The translations under genes and the position numbers were made by a program. The notes under the pieces are model-generated. The model saw only the letters and a program-made list of their open reading frames with translations, was not told where the DNA came from and made no database searches. Of a stretch of 32,182 nt of DNA, positions 17,797-26,915 are shown piece by piece. Source of the stretch: Photorhabdus khanii NC19 (GTDB taxonomy: Bacteria > Pseudomonadota > Gammaproteobacteria > Enterobacterales > Enterobacteriaceae); assembly GCF_000517265.1 (NCBI RefSeq), contig NZ_AYSJ01000009.1:95359-127540 (forward strand), in the 5' to 3' direction. Position 1 is the first letter of the stretch. Each line of letters begins with the position of its first letter.

Positions 17797-18753
17797 ATGA
17801 CTTTACCCGCATTTATTATCACGATTGATACTGAAGGTGATAACCTGTGGCAAAACCACAGTCAGATTTCGACAGAAAATACGCATTATTTACCAAGATT
17901 CCAGAGTCTATGTGAGCGTTTTGGTTTTAAACCGGTTTGGTTGACGAATTATGAGATGGCTATGGATGATTCATACATTGACTTTGCCAAAGATGTGATT
18001 GCCAGAGGTCAAGGTGAAATAGGTATGCATTTACATGCCTGGAATAATCCACCTCTTGTTCCTCTTACCGATGATGATATGCGCTATAAACCTTATCTGA
18101 TTGAATTTCCCAAAGAACAAGTCAGGGCCAAAGTTGGCTTAATGACTCAGTTATTAGAAGATAAACTACAAATTAAAATGTTAAGCCATCGGGCGGGTCG
18201 TTGGGCATTTAATGAGTATTATGCTGAATTATTGGTGGAATATGGTTATCAAGTCGATTGTTCGGTAACGCCACGGGTTAATTGGCGTTTCACAAAAGGT
18301 GATCCTAAAGGTAACGGTGGAACTGATTATAGCCATTTTCCATCTTATGCCTATTTTATGGATTTACAGGATATCTCCAAAGAAGGCCGTTCTTCTTTGT
18401 TGGAAGTACCAATGAGCATCCAATATAAACACTCTCCGTTGATGAACTCCCTGAAACAGAAATACGATAATTTGCGCGGAAAGCAGCGTTCTCCATCTGT
18501 TAACTGGTTACGGCCAAAAGGCGGTAATCTGGAGCAAATGAAGAAAGTTATTCAGCAAACATTGGCAGAAGGCTGTGATTATGTTGAATTTATGCTGCAT
18601 TCATCTGAATTTATGCCTGGTGGTAGTCCGACATTTAAAAATGAAGAACAAATTGAGACTCTTTATCAGGATTTAGAGGGATTATTTAACTACCTTAAAT
18701 CGCAGGTCCAAGGGATGACATTGGCTGAATATTACCAGTTAAAGAAGCCGTAA
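17797..18753 (+). CDS. wabN: LPS core polysaccharide deacetylase WabN
   Basis: Predicted to remove the N-acetyl group from core GlcNAc to leave GlcN, as shown for WabN in Klebsiella. The 318-aa protein has a polysaccharide-deacetylase-like (NodB-type) fold: the metal/catalytic Asp region is AFIITIDTEGDNLW at the N-terminus, the metal-binding His pair is in GEIGMHLHAWNNPP, and SHRAGRW and the C-terminal MLHSSEFMPGGSP follow. I took ATG 17797. The longer frame uses TTG at 17782. The resulting free amine would add positive charge to the core. Directly upstream of a Mig-14-type gene. Confidence 0.87.
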   Translation: MTLPAFIITIDTEGDNLWQNHSQISTENTHYLPRFQSLCERFGFKPVWLTNYEMAMDDSYIDFAKDVIARGQGEIGMHLHAWNNPPLVPLTDDDMRYKPYLIEFPKEQVRAKVGLMTQLLEDKLQIKMLSHRAGRWAFNEYYAELLVEYGYQVDCSVTPRVNWRFTKGDPKGNGGTDYSHFPSYAYFMDLQDISKEGRSSLLEVPMSIQYKHSPLMNSLKQKYDNLRGKQRSPSVNWLRPKGGNLEQMKKVIQQTLAEGCDYVEFMLHSSEFMPGGSPTFKNEEQIETLYQDLEGLFNYLKSQVQGMTLAEYYQLKKP

Positions 18754-18786
18754 TGATTGAGAAAATAAAACTAACAGGATTAATTG

Positions 18787-19674
18787 ATGTTACTGAATTT
18801 TGGTTGGAAATTAGGTTCTTTTGATGATTATCGAGAGGCTTATAATTTATACGGGGGAAGTGTGGTCACTTCTCCAAAAGTCTTGGATTTTTTCCATAAG
18901 CGTTTTCAGCTAAATGAAAAATTCTATATAAAAAGAGATGGTTCCGGGAATATCATTGGTGGAATCTGTAGCTGGAGAGATGGTTACCTCGCTGGTGAGC
19001 AGAAAATTGTCCTTAAAGAAGGAATTAATAAATATCCACTTAATTTTGATGAGATAATATTGCCGATTAAATCGGATGTTAGATCTATTATTCCATTTAA
19101 ATCAAAGTTTATGTCGTCAAAAAATAAAGTTAATATTATTAACTGTTCGGATAAATTAAATGCTAAAAGACAGATATGTCTGGTTAAGGATATCTCTAGA
19201 AAAACAAGAGAAACAAGAAATAGAGAGTTGAATCGTTTTATAAAAAGTGGGGGGAGTGTTATTAATGTTGATAATTATGACTCGAAAGAATTAACAGATA
19301 TTTATGATTATCTCTATTTTAAACGCAGGAATGAACATACATATAAAAATGAAATGCAAGAAATTCTTGAAGAAATACCCTCTATAAATTTTGGTAATAT
19401 TTTATGGTTAGAAGGAAAACCTTGCGCAATGCAATTTATTGTTAAAAAACAATGTGAAAAATGGATTTGCTATGACTATGTTAATAGCGGAATGGATTTG
19501 AGTTATCCAAATCTATCGCTAGGAACAGTTTCTACGTGGGTTAATGTTAAGGATGCTATTGAATATAGTCATAAAAATAATTTGGAGATGAGATTCAGTT
19601 TCGGGAGGCCAACATTTGAATATAAAGATAGGTGGTGTAATAGAGACAACTTACAAAGAGTGATTTTTCCTTAA
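18787..19674 (+). CDS. Mig-14 family protein (putative antimicrobial-peptide resistance)
   Basis: The 295-aa protein resembles the Mig-14 family (Pfam PF07395, from memory). Family-like features are YREAYNLYGGSVVTSPKVLDFF near the N-terminus, a central basic region with RNRELNRFIKSGGSV, and a C-terminal part (CAMQFIVKK, ICYDYVNSG, FSFGRPTFEYKDRW) of the GNAT/FemAB kind. In Salmonella, Mig-14 is needed for full resistance to cationic antimicrobial peptides; its biochemical activity is not settled. The gene is much richer in A+T than wabN or waaQ (Lys/Asn/Ile-rich), which suggests transfer. Start ATG 18787 has AGGA 8 bases upstream, and a TTG directly before is an alternative. I see no signal peptide. 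Alternatively it is a FemAB-like aminoacyl- or acyltransferase acting on the core. Confidence 0.65.
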   Translation: MLLNFGWKLGSFDDYREAYNLYGGSVVTSPKVLDFFHKRFQLNEKFYIKRDGSGNIIGGICSWRDGYLAGEQKIVLKEGINKYPLNFDEIILPIKSDVRSIIPFKSKFMSSKNKVNIINCSDKLNAKRQICLVKDISRKTRETRNRELNRFIKSGGSVINVDNYDSKELTDIYDYLYFKRRNEHTYKNEMQEILEEIPSINFGNILWLEGKPCAMQFIVKKQCEKWICYDYVNSGMDLSYPNLSLGTVSTWVNVKDAIEYSHKNNLEMRFSFGRPTFEYKDRWCNRDNLQRVIFP

Positions 19675-19708
19675 TCGTTATGATAATAATGGAGCATTAG
19701 CACAGGAT

Positions 19709-20452
19709 ATGAAAATTTTTATTGTTAATCTTAAACATTCTACAGAGAGAAGAAAAAGAATAGAAGAACAATGTATTAAACTAAACTTAGATTATGAATT
19801 TATTGAGGCTGTTGATGGCCGCCTGTTATCACAGGAGGAGTTACAAAGGCAAACAAGAGAATTAAGTGATGCTATAACGCCTGGTGAGATTGGGTGTGCT
19901 TTGAGTCATATAAAAATCTACAGGAAGATAGTTGAAAATAATATTCCGATGGCACTAATATTAGAGGATGATGTTATCTTAAATGAACGTTTGCCTGAAT
20001 TCTTAAATGAAATTCAGCAAGAAAAGCTAATGGCCCCTTCTGTTATTCTTTTGAGTAAAGCCAGTCAATATTTTGAACATTCCAAATATAAGTTTCCTTG
20101 TGGTGTGGATATTAAATCGGTATTGGACGCCACATTAACTTGTGGTTATATATTGAATAATCAGGCAGCTAAAAACCTCATTGCTTTCCTTTATCCTGTA
20201 TGGCTGGTTGCAGATCGCTGGGCGTTTTTCAGGGAAAATGGAGTGATAAAATTATGTTGTACAGTACCCGTTTTGGTCACAGAAAGTGAGGATGCTGTTA
20301 ATACAACCATATCGGGGAGAAATAATGAGCATAGTATTAAGGCAGGAAAAATTTGGAAAGAAATAAGGAAAAGAAGGCCCTTTTCTGTAAAGATTAAAAA
20401 TATATTATGGAAAATATTTGTTAGAAAAATATATAAAATTAAAAAATATTGA
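19709..20452 (+). CDS. GT25-family glycosyltransferase (LOS/LPS type)
   Basis: Family 25 glycosyltransferase of 247 aa, the group that includes the Haemophilus/Neisseria LOS galactosyltransferases (Lic2/LgtB type). Signatures in order: IFIVNLKHSTERRKRIEEQC, FIEAVDGR, GEIGCALSHIKIYRKIVENN and the acidic ALILEDDVIL (residues about 84-94). The last 40 residues are strongly basic (KKRRPFSVKIKNILWK), suggesting association with the inner-membrane face. AT-rich like the neighbouring Mig-14-type gene, 34 bases downstream of it, so the pair may have arrived together. The sugar added is unknown, and galactose is only the commonest family donor. Convergent with waaC, with a shared terminator. Confidence 0.83.
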   Translation: MKIFIVNLKHSTERRKRIEEQCIKLNLDYEFIEAVDGRLLSQEELQRQTRELSDAITPGEIGCALSHIKIYRKIVENNIPMALILEDDVILNERLPEFLNEIQQEKLMAPSVILLSKASQYFEHSKYKFPCGVDIKSVLDATLTCGYILNNQAAKNLIAFLYPVWLVADRWAFFRENGVIKLCCTVPVLVTESEDAVNTTISGRNNEHSIKAGKIWKEIRKRRPFSVKIKNILWKIFVRKIYKIKKY

Positions 20453-20486
20453 ATACTGGTTAAAGAATGCCTTTAGCCAGTATTTT
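20452..20486. terminator. Bidirectional terminator between GT25 gene and waaC
   Basis: AATACTGGTTAAAG (20452-20465) pairs with CTTTAGCCAGTATT (20471-20484) over 14 bp with one G-T, around the loop AATGC. TT follows on the plus strand and an A/T-rich run (AATATTTTTT) on the minus strand, so it can serve both converging genes. Confidence 0.85.
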
Positions 20487-20496
20487 GAATTTAATT

Positions 20497-21459
20497 TCAT
20501 ATTTTTTGCCAGAGATAGGAGAATACTTTCGATGGCGTAATACTTTTGATATTCCCATCTTCTGCTTTCAAGGACATCTGTTCCTTGCCGTATCCTCCAA
20601 TCAGGCCCGGATCGGTTGGGCCAAACAGTGTAATATTAGGGCGGTCCAGTGCGGCGGTGAGGTGGCTCAGGCCAGTATCAACAGAGACAATGCCTTGTGC
20701 TCCCGCCAACTCCTGAGCGACTTGTGCCAAAGTCAGTTTTGGCAGAACCTCCACATGAGGGAAATCTTCCGCCAGTCTCAATGCACGTTGGTGCTCATGT
20801 TCCGCTCCCCAGGGAAGTTTAATTCGCACACCAGTTGGCTGAATTTCAGCAATAAGCTGACGCCAATGGCTTTCCGGCCAGTGCTTTTCATCACGGGTAG
20901 TGGCATGGAGAAAAACCAGATAATCACCTTGATTTTCTGATTGCTGCTTTAAAAAGTGACGGGCAATACCATAATCGCCTTGCTTTGTTGGTTTAGCGTA
21001 ACCAAGGCTGACAGCAAACAGCTCGCGGATACGTTCTACGGCATGTTGCTGCTTGCTGACGGCATGGCGGCAATCATAAAAAAAACTCGCTAATGGCTCA
21101 CGGATACTTTTACGGTCGTAACCATGTTTGGGGCCATGAGCTAATCGAGTTACCAGAAATGCACTCTTTAATAACCCTTGAGCATCAATAATGGCATCAT
21201 AATGATGTAATTTTAGTTTTTCTTTAAATAAACGGCGTTCTGCGCAGATCTTTTTACCAAACCAATTCTTACGCCAGCGGCGAATAGCAACAGGAATAAC
21301 TTGATCAACTGCACTGTGCCAGCCGGGGATTTGTGCGAATCCTTCTTCTACCACCCAGTCAAAACGGACATCAGGCAGGTTTTTTTCCGCATCAGTCAGT
21401 GCTGGGAGAGAGTGGAGTACATCTCCCATGGAAGAAGTTTTAACCAGTAAAACCCGCAT
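20497..21459 (-). CDS. waaC: LPS heptosyltransferase I WaaC
   Basis: Adds the first L-glycero-D-manno-heptose (HepI) to Kdo2-lipid A. GT9 family, 320 aa. The N-terminus MRVLLVKTSSMGDVLHSLPA is diagnostic of WaaC, with the catalytic Asp in SMGDVLH. It is followed by FDWVVEEGFAQIPGWH, DAQGLLKSA, FLHATTRDEKHWPE and the donor-binding IVSVDTGLSHLTAALDRP with LFGPTDP. The start overlaps the waaF stop by one base (TAATG). Last gene of hldD-waaF-waaC, and its end is near the bidirectional terminator. Confidence 0.97.
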   Translation of the reverse strand: MRVLLVKTSSMGDVLHSLPALTDAEKNLPDVRFDWVVEEGFAQIPGWHSAVDQVIPVAIRRWRKNWFGKKICAERRLFKEKLKLHHYDAIIDAQGLLKSAFLVTRLAHGPKHGYDRKSIREPLASFFYDCRHAVSKQQHAVERIRELFAVSLGYAKPTKQGDYGIARHFLKQQSENQGDYLVFLHATTRDEKHWPESHWRQLIAEIQPTGVRIKLPWGAEHEHQRALRLAEDFPHVEVLPKLTLAQVAQELAGAQGIVSVDTGLSHLTAALDRPNITLFGPTDPGLIGGYGKEQMSLKAEDGNIKSITPSKVFSYLWQKI

Positions 21460-22505
21460 TAATCCTGGTTCTCCGCTTGTAATAATTTATCCAGAGAAGC
21501 CATAATCTGTTCTGGTTGAATATCAATCAGACTCTGATGATAGCCGTGTGCACTATCACCTTTTCTGACCTTATGATAGCCAGTAATAAGGCGGATAACT
21601 TCTGCTTTATCAGACAATGGTGGCGTAAAATCTGGGCTGCTTGGGCCGTAGAGTGCAACGAGAGGGCGATTGAGTGCTGCGGCAACATGCATCAAACCAG
21701 AATCGTTGGTCACAATAGCATCACAGGCCGCGATAATATTGACTGCTTGTTCAAGAGAGGTTTGTCCAGCAAGATTGATACAGTATTCACGGGTTTCTTC
21801 AGTCAATGACTTGCGGATATCTTCTCCACCTTCATGATCTTTGGCGGAACCAAACAGCAGAATTTGATATCCCTTAGTGATAAGCTGTTGAGCCAACGCG
21901 GCATAATGATAATGCGGCCAACGTTTTGCCGGACCGAACTCTGCTCCGGGACAGAAACCGATAATCGGCCGGTGATCAGAAATATTGAATGCCGCAGTAG
22001 ATTCGGCAACATCTTCATCACTGACATCTAACTGAGGCCACAGCAATGGTTGAGGAAGCTCCGTAGCGCTACTGAGTTTTGCATCGTAAGCCAGTGCGAT
22101 ATAGCGTTGAACCATTAATGGGAAAGCTTCTTTATTCAGTGTGCGAATATCATTGAGCAATCCATATCTCATTTCACCACGCCAGCCGGTGCGCAGAGGA
22201 ATATTGGCGAAGAAAGGCACTAATGCAGATTTAAAAGAGTTTGGCAGCACATAAGCGCGATCATATTGACGTTCGCGCAGGGAGACACCCAAGCGACGGC
22301 GCTCGCCTAATGCCAGTGCGCCATGCCCTAATGGCATAGCCAGTGCCTGATTGACCTCCGGCATTTTTGCCAGTAGCGGACGACACCAGGCTGGAGCCAT
22401 CACATCAATTTCTGCATTAGGATGCAGCGCCTTTAATGTCCGGTAAAGACTCTGCGACATCATCATGTCACCCACCCACGAAGGGCCGATCACCAATATT
22501 TTCAT
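21459..22505 (-). CDS. waaF: LPS heptosyltransferase II WaaF
   Basis: Adds HepII to HepI of the inner core. The 348 aa equal E. coli WaaF. N-terminus MKILVIGPSWVGDMMMSQSL carries the catalytic Asp (WVGDMM). FCPGAEFGPAKRWP and DAIVTNDSGLMHVAAALNRPLVALYGPSSPDFTPP are the donor-site signatures. The frame extends upstream to 22586 inside hldD, but homology begins at ATG 22505, 10 bases after the hldD stop. Co-transcribed with hldD and waaC. Confidence 0.97.
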   Translation of the reverse strand: MKILVIGPSWVGDMMMSQSLYRTLKALHPNAEIDVMAPAWCRPLLAKMPEVNQALAMPLGHGALALGERRRLGVSLRERQYDRAYVLPNSFKSALVPFFANIPLRTGWRGEMRYGLLNDIRTLNKEAFPLMVQRYIALAYDAKLSSATELPQPLLWPQLDVSDEDVAESTAAFNISDHRPIIGFCPGAEFGPAKRWPHYHYAALAQQLITKGYQILLFGSAKDHEGGEDIRKSLTEETREYCINLAGQTSLEQAVNIIAACDAIVTNDSGLMHVAAALNRPLVALYGPSSPDFTPPLSDKAEVIRLITGYHKVRKGDSAHGYHQSLIDIQPEQIMASLDKLLQAENQD

Positions 22506-22515
22506 AACGAGTAGA

Positions 22516-23454
22516 TTATTTATCCTGATTAAGCCAATGCATATATTCCGTGACGCCTTCGGCGACAGTTTTGAATGGTCTATCATAACCAGCCGCGCGA
22601 AGTTTAGTCAGATCTGCCTGAGTGAAGCTCTGATAACGGCCTTTTAAATATTCAGGAAAATTAATGTATTCAACGGTCAGTGATTTATCTTTATGGAATT
22701 CAACAACCGCATCTGCAACCGCCTGGAAAGATTCAGAGCGACCTGTTCCACAGTTATAAATACCGGAAACGCCGTTTTTCCAGAACCACAGATTAACCGC
22801 AGCGGCATCACCAACATAGATAAAATCACGTTGAAAGCCTTCACTGCCAGCAAATAGCTTAGGGTTTTGCCCTTGATTGATTTGATTATTCAGATGGAAT
22901 GCAACACTGGCCATACTGCCTTTGTGCCCTTCGCGTGGCCCGTACACATTGAAATAACGGAAACCGCAAATCTGTGAATCAGCGTGAGGCAAGAGCTCCC
23001 GGACATACTGGTCGAACAGGAACTTAGAGTAGCCATAAACATTGAGAGGTTTTTCATATTGACGCTCTTCAATAAAATTATCACTGCGGCCACCATAGGT
23101 TGCTGCGGAAGAGGCGTACAAGAAAGGAATTCCACGTTCAAGGCAATAGTGCAGCAATTCTTTTGAATATTGATAGTTATTATCCATCATATACTTACCA
23201 TCCCACTCTGTTGTGGATGAGCAAGCGCCTTCATGGAAAATAGCGTCAATATCACCTAAATCATCACCGGCCAGGATGCTAACAATAAACTCTTCCTTGT
23301 CCATGTAATCAGCAATATCCAGGTCGGCCAGATTGGCGAACTTAGTACCATCTTTCAGATTATCTACGACCAGAATATCTTTATATCCTTCGTCATTTAG
23401 TGCCTTGACAATATTGCTGCCAATAAATCCAGCACCGCCAGTGACAATGATCAT
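22516..23454 (-). CDS. hldD: ADP-L-glycero-D-manno-heptose-6-epimerase
   Basis: Converts ADP-D-glycero-D-manno-heptose to the L-glycero form used by WaaC, WaaF and WaaQ. Extended SDR family: NAD(P)-binding [19 protein letters not shown], substrate-loop [13 protein letters not shown], and the catalytic Y-x3-K as YGYSKFLFD with SSAATYGG ahead of it. 312 aa from ATG 23454, against 310 aa in E. coli. The frame extends to 23472, but MIIVTGG is the family start. First gene of hldD-waaF-waaC, divergent from kbl across a 232-base intergenic region. Confidence 0.97.
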   Translation of the reverse strand: MIIVTGGAGFIGSNIVKALNDEGYKDILVVDNLKDGTKFANLADLDIADYMDKEEFIVSILAGDDLGDIDAIFHEGACSSTTEWDGKYMMDNNYQYSKELLHYCLERGIPFLYASSAATYGGRSDNFIEERQYEKPLNVYGYSKFLFDQYVRELLPHADSQICGFRYFNVYGPREGHKGSMASVAFHLNNQINQGQNPKLFAGSEGFQRDFIYVGDAAAVNLWFWKNGVSGIYNCGTGRSESFQAVADAVVEFHKDKSLTVEYINFPEYLKGRYQSFTQADLTKLRAAGYDRPFKTVAEGVTEYMHWLNQDK

Positions 23455-23482
23455 CAGACTTACCTCTATCAATCGGGTTAAT

Positions 23483-23497
23483 GAAGCAAATTGCTTC
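23483..23497. repeat. Short palindrome in the hldD leader
   Basis: GAAGCAA-A-TTGCTTC, a perfect 7-bp inverted repeat 29 bases before the hldD start, in the 232-base hldD-kbl spacer. It could be an operator or a small RNA hairpin. Nothing identifies a regulator. Confidence 0.3.
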
Positions 23498-23686
23498 TAT
23501 AATAACATCTAACATCTATGACGACAGCAGCTTAAGCAGGGGAATATACTGAAATATTATGGTCATTCAGGTTGCATGACGTGACGGATACAGCAAAGTT
23601 AATATTAACTGCCTGATAGAGTCGTCAGTTGCCTGATCAATGAGTAAAATATGTAACGACCCTTCACTTAAATCAGGAGAAAATAA

Positions 23687-24883
23687 ATGTCAGCATCATT
23701 TTATCAGCAAATTAATGAACAATTAGAGCAAGCCCATTCGGAAGGGTTATTCAAAAGTGAGCGTATCATCACTTCTGCCCAAAATGCTGATATTGCTGTA
23801 GCCGATGGCAGCCACGTTATTAACTTCTGCGCAAATAACTACTTAGGTTTGGCTAATCATCCGGATCTTATTGCTGCCGCTAAAGCGGGAATGGATAGCC
23901 ACGGTTTTGGTATGGCATCAGTTCGTTTTATTTGTGGGACTCAGGATACTCATAAAGAGCTGGAGAAAAAACTGGCAGAATTTTTGGGTATGGAAGATGC
24001 CATTCTTTACTCTTCTTGTTTTGATGCCAACGGTGGTTTATTTGAAACGTTGTTTGGGCCGGAAGATGCCATTATCTCGGATGCTCTGAACCACGCTTCT
24101 ATTATTGATGGTGTCCGCTTATGTAAAGCGAAGCGTTATCGCTATGCCAATAATGATATGCAGGAACTGAGAGCGCAATTGGAGCAAGCAAAAACAGATA
24201 ACGCGCGTCATATTGTGATTGCAACAGATGGTGTGTTCTCTATGGATGGTGTTATTGCTGACCTGAAATCTATCTGTGATCTGGCGGATGAATTTGGTGC
24301 AATGGTGATGGTGGATGACTCCCATGCTGTAGGTTTTGTTGGCGCACATGGTCGTGGTACTCACGAATATTGTGACGTGATGGATCGTATTGACATCATT
24401 ACCGGCACATTAGGTAAAGCGCTGGGTGGTGCTTCCGGTGGCTATACTGCGGCACGTAAAGACGTTGTTGAGTGGTTGCGCCAGCGTTCACGCCCATATC
24501 TGTTCTCAAACTCACTGGCGCCGGCGATTGTCGCGGCATCCATTAACGTGCTGGATATGCTGAAAGAGGGTGATGCATTACGCGATCGCCTGTGGAAGAA
24601 CGCCAACCTGTTCCGTGAAAAAATGACCGCCGCAGGTTTCACTTTGGCAGGTGCTGATCACGCGATCATCCCGGTCATGTTAGGCGATGCGAAATTGGCG
24701 CAGGAATTTGCCGCAGAATTACTGAAAGAAGGCATTTACGTCACCGGTTTCTTCTATCCGGTAGTCCCTAAAAATCAGGCCCGTATCCGCACGCAAATGT
24801 CAGCGGCCCATACGGAAGAACAAATTGAACGTGCGGTTGAGGCGTTCACGCGAATTGGTAAGCAATTAAAAGTAATTGCATAA
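23687..24883 (+). CDS. kbl: 2-amino-3-ketobutyrate CoA ligase (glycine C-acetyltransferase)
   Basis: PLP enzyme that cleaves 2-amino-3-ketobutyrate with CoA to glycine and acetyl-CoA, the second step of threonine degradation. Alpha-oxoamine synthase family. 398 aa, the E. coli length. Visible landmarks: [54 protein letters not shown] and the PLP-binding Lys244 in [20 protein letters not shown] lies 8 bases before the ATG. Operon with tdh, 9 bases downstream. In E. coli this operon is repressed by Lrp and relieved by leucine; I did not identify an Lrp site here. Confidence 0.98.
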   Translation: MSASFYQQINEQLEQAHSEGLFKSERIITSAQNADIAVADGSHVINFCANNYLGLANHPDLIAAAKAGMDSHGFGMASVRFICGTQDTHKELEKKLAEFLGMEDAILYSSCFDANGGLFETLFGPEDAIISDALNHASIIDGVRLCKAKRYRYANNDMQELRAQLEQAKTDNARHIVIATDGVFSMDGVIADLKSICDLADEFGAMVMVDDSHAVGFVGAHGRGTHEYCDVMDRIDIITGTLGKALGGASGGYTAARKDVVEWLRQRSRPYLFSNSLAPAIVAASINVLDMLKEGDALRDRLWKNANLFREKMTAAGFTLAGADHAIIPVMLGDAKLAQEFAAELLKEGIYVTGFFYPVVPKNQARIRTQMSAAHTEEQIERAVEAFTRIGKQLKVIA

Positions 24884-24892
24884 GGCATCTCT

Positions 24893-25918
24893 ATGAAAGC
24901 ATTGTCAAAGTTAAAAGCAGAAGAAGGCATCTGGATGACCGATGTGCCCGAGCCGGAGCTGGGGCACAATGATGTGATGATCAAAATCCGTAAAACTGCG
25001 ATTTGTGGTACGGATGTGCACATCTATAACTGGGATGACTGGTCGCAAAAAACAATTCCTGTACCGATGGTTGTTGGTCATGAATATGTTGGTGAAGTTG
25101 TTGCTATTGGTCAGGAAGTGAAAGGTTTTAAAATTGGTGATCGGGTGTCTGGCGAAGGGCATATCACTTGTGGTCACTGCCGTAACTGTCGTGGTGGCCG
25201 TACTCACTTATGCCGTAATACCATTGGTGTCGGAGTAAACCGTCCAGGCTGCTTTGCTCAATATCTGGTTATCCCTGCGTTTAATGCGTTCAAAATCCCA
25301 GATAACATCTCTGATGAGCTGGCTTCTATTTTTGACCCATTTGGCAATGCTGTTCATACCGCGCTTTCATTTGATCTGGTTGGTGAGGATGTGCTGGTTT
25401 CCGGTGCAGGCCCAATTGGTATTATGGCTGCGGCAGTGTGTAAACATGTTGGTGCGCGTCATGTTGTTATCACCGACGTTAACGAATATCGCCTTGAGCT
25501 GGTCCGTAAAATGGGGGTTACCCGTGCGGTCAACGTCAGCAAGGAAAACCTGACAGATGTCATGGCAGAATTGGGCATGACTGAAGGTTTTGATGTTGGT
25601 TTGGAAATGTCCGGCGCACCGGCGGCATTTCGTACCTTATTGAATACCATGAATCACGGTGGCCGTGTCGCGCTGTTGGGGATTCCACCATCAGATATGG
25701 CAATCGACTGGAGTCAGGTGATTTTCAAGGGCTTGTTTATTAAAGGCATTTATGGCCGTGAAATGTTTGAAACCTGGTACAAAATGGCGACATTGATTCA
25801 ATCTGGTTTGGACCTGACCCCCATTATCACTCACCGGTTCTCTATTGATGACTTCCAAAAAGGCTTTGACATCATGCGTTCAGGGCAGTCTGGTAAAGTT
25901 ATTCTGAGCTGGGATTAA
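24893..25918 (+). CDS. tdh: L-threonine 3-dehydrogenase
   Basis: Zinc medium-chain dehydrogenase that oxidises L-threonine with NAD+ to 2-amino-3-ketobutyrate, which Kbl then cleaves. 341 aa, E. coli length. Catalytic zinc ligand Cys38 lies in [16 protein letters not shown] and the GHEYVGEV His-Glu follows. The structural zinc Cys cluster is [15 protein letters not shown]. The Rossmann motif is [12 protein letters not shown]. It follows kbl by 9 bases with a TAAGG ribosome-binding site, and a hairpin terminator lies 22 bases after the stop. Confidence 0.98.
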   Translation: MKALSKLKAEEGIWMTDVPEPELGHNDVMIKIRKTAICGTDVHIYNWDDWSQKTIPVPMVVGHEYVGEVVAIGQEVKGFKIGDRVSGEGHITCGHCRNCRGGRTHLCRNTIGVGVNRPGCFAQYLVIPAFNAFKIPDNISDELASIFDPFGNAVHTALSFDLVGEDVLVSGAGPIGIMAAAVCKHVGARHVVITDVNEYRLELVRKMGVTRAVNVSKENLTDVMAELGMTEGFDVGLEMSGAPAAFRTLLNTMNHGGRVALLGIPPSDMAIDWSQVIFKGLFIKGIYGREMFETWYKMATLIQSGLDLTPIITHRFSIDDFQKGFDIMRSGQSGKVILSWD

Positions 25919-25940
25919 TCAATAAATTACCACTAAGATT

Positions 25941-25974
25941 AACAGGCGTTTGCAGTTTTTTGGGCGCCTGTTTT
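25941..25974 (+). terminator. Rho-independent terminator of kbl-tdh
   Basis: AACAGGCG and CGCCTGTT form an 8-bp stem around a 16-base loop that contains a T-run. TT and A/T-rich sequence follow. It lies between tdh and the convergent yibQ. Confidence 0.75.
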
Positions 25975-25999
25975 ATGAGTCATTTTTTCGGATGATTTT

Positions 26000-26911
26000 C
26001 TATTCTGTTCTACCCTGAGATTTATCTCCAGCCAGTTTCTGGATATGCTGGCTCATGGTATTCACAACAGGATTATCAACCAAAGTGTTGCTAATGACTG
26101 CCAGATAGTCTTGACTGGTAACAGTGGTTGGCACCGCTTTTATTTCACACTGCTTGCCCCATTTACGGTGATTGTCACCAACAGGTGTGCCACTTAACAG
26201 CCTACTAGGGCTGACCAATTCAATATCAGCGGGAAGCGTTGGCAGCATCTGTTGTAATGCGCGAATGGTTGTCGGATGAGGATGACCGATAGCAATAGCT
26301 GAACCATTCTTCCGGGCAATAGAAATCGCACGGTTTAACTGATAGCGGGTTTCCGCTTCTGACTGCACATCATCAAGAAAAATATTGCGGCGGATAACGC
26401 GAACATGAGTGCCTTGTGCTGCCTTTGTTGCTTGAGTATTTCCAATCGTCACACTATCGAGAAAGTAAAGTTCATAGCGGGACAGCGAGCGCATAACCTT
26501 CTGCATTCCCGGCAAGCTTGAAGTCATTGCGCTGCCCATATGGTTATTTATGCCTACCGCATAAGGGACCTTTTGTATTGCGCGCTGAATAATGCGATCA
26601 ATCTCTTCACTACTCATTGTTGGCTGGAGAGTATCCGGTTCTAACCGTTGCTTACTTAAAGGTGCCATTGGCAGGTGGATTAAAATCTCCCGTCCTTGTT
26701 GATGGGCTTTTTCAGCCATTTCCCTGCCGTGGGGAGAATCCGGCAGAATTGCGATAGAAACCGCAACAGGCATCTGCAATATTTTGTTTTCATTATGAGG
26801 ACGGTAGCCAAAATCATCGATAACAATTGCCAGACGGGCAGCACTGGCTTGCAAGCTCAAGAGTAACAAGATGATAGTACCAATGAGTTTTGTAAACTTG
26901 AGTTGTCTCAC
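26000..26911 (-). CDS. yibQ: Divergent polysaccharide deacetylase family protein YibQ
   Basis: Exported protein of the divergent polysaccharide deacetylase family (formerly DUF610). The N-terminal signal peptide (LKFTKLIGTIILLLLSLQASA) is followed by the domain ARLAIVIDDFGYRPHNEN, whose paired Asp corresponds to the NodB metal site, then ILIHLPMAP, GINNHMGSAMT and AIAIGHPHPTT. I chose the GTG start at 26911, with GGGAG 8 bases upstream and 4 bases after the envC stop. The open frame begins at TTG 26926, inside envC. About 303 aa. The envC-yibQ pairing is conserved in enterics. The substrate is unknown; a link to envelope or septal peptidoglycan work with EnvC is an inference from position. 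Confidence 0.88.
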   Translation of the reverse strand: MRQLKFTKLIGTIILLLLSLQASAARLAIVIDDFGYRPHNENKILQMPVAVSIAILPDSPHGREMAEKAHQQGREILIHLPMAPLSKQRLEPDTLQPTMSSEEIDRIIQRAIQKVPYAVGINNHMGSAMTSSLPGMQKVMRSLSRYELYFLDSVTIGNTQATKAAQGTHVRVIRRNIFLDDVQSEAETRYQLNRAISIARKNGSAIAIGHPHPTTIRALQQMLPTLPADIELVSPSRLLSGTPVGDNHRKWGKQCEIKAVPTTVTSQDYLAVISNTLVDNPVVNTMSQHIQKLAGDKSQGRTE

Positions 26912-26915
26912 CTGA

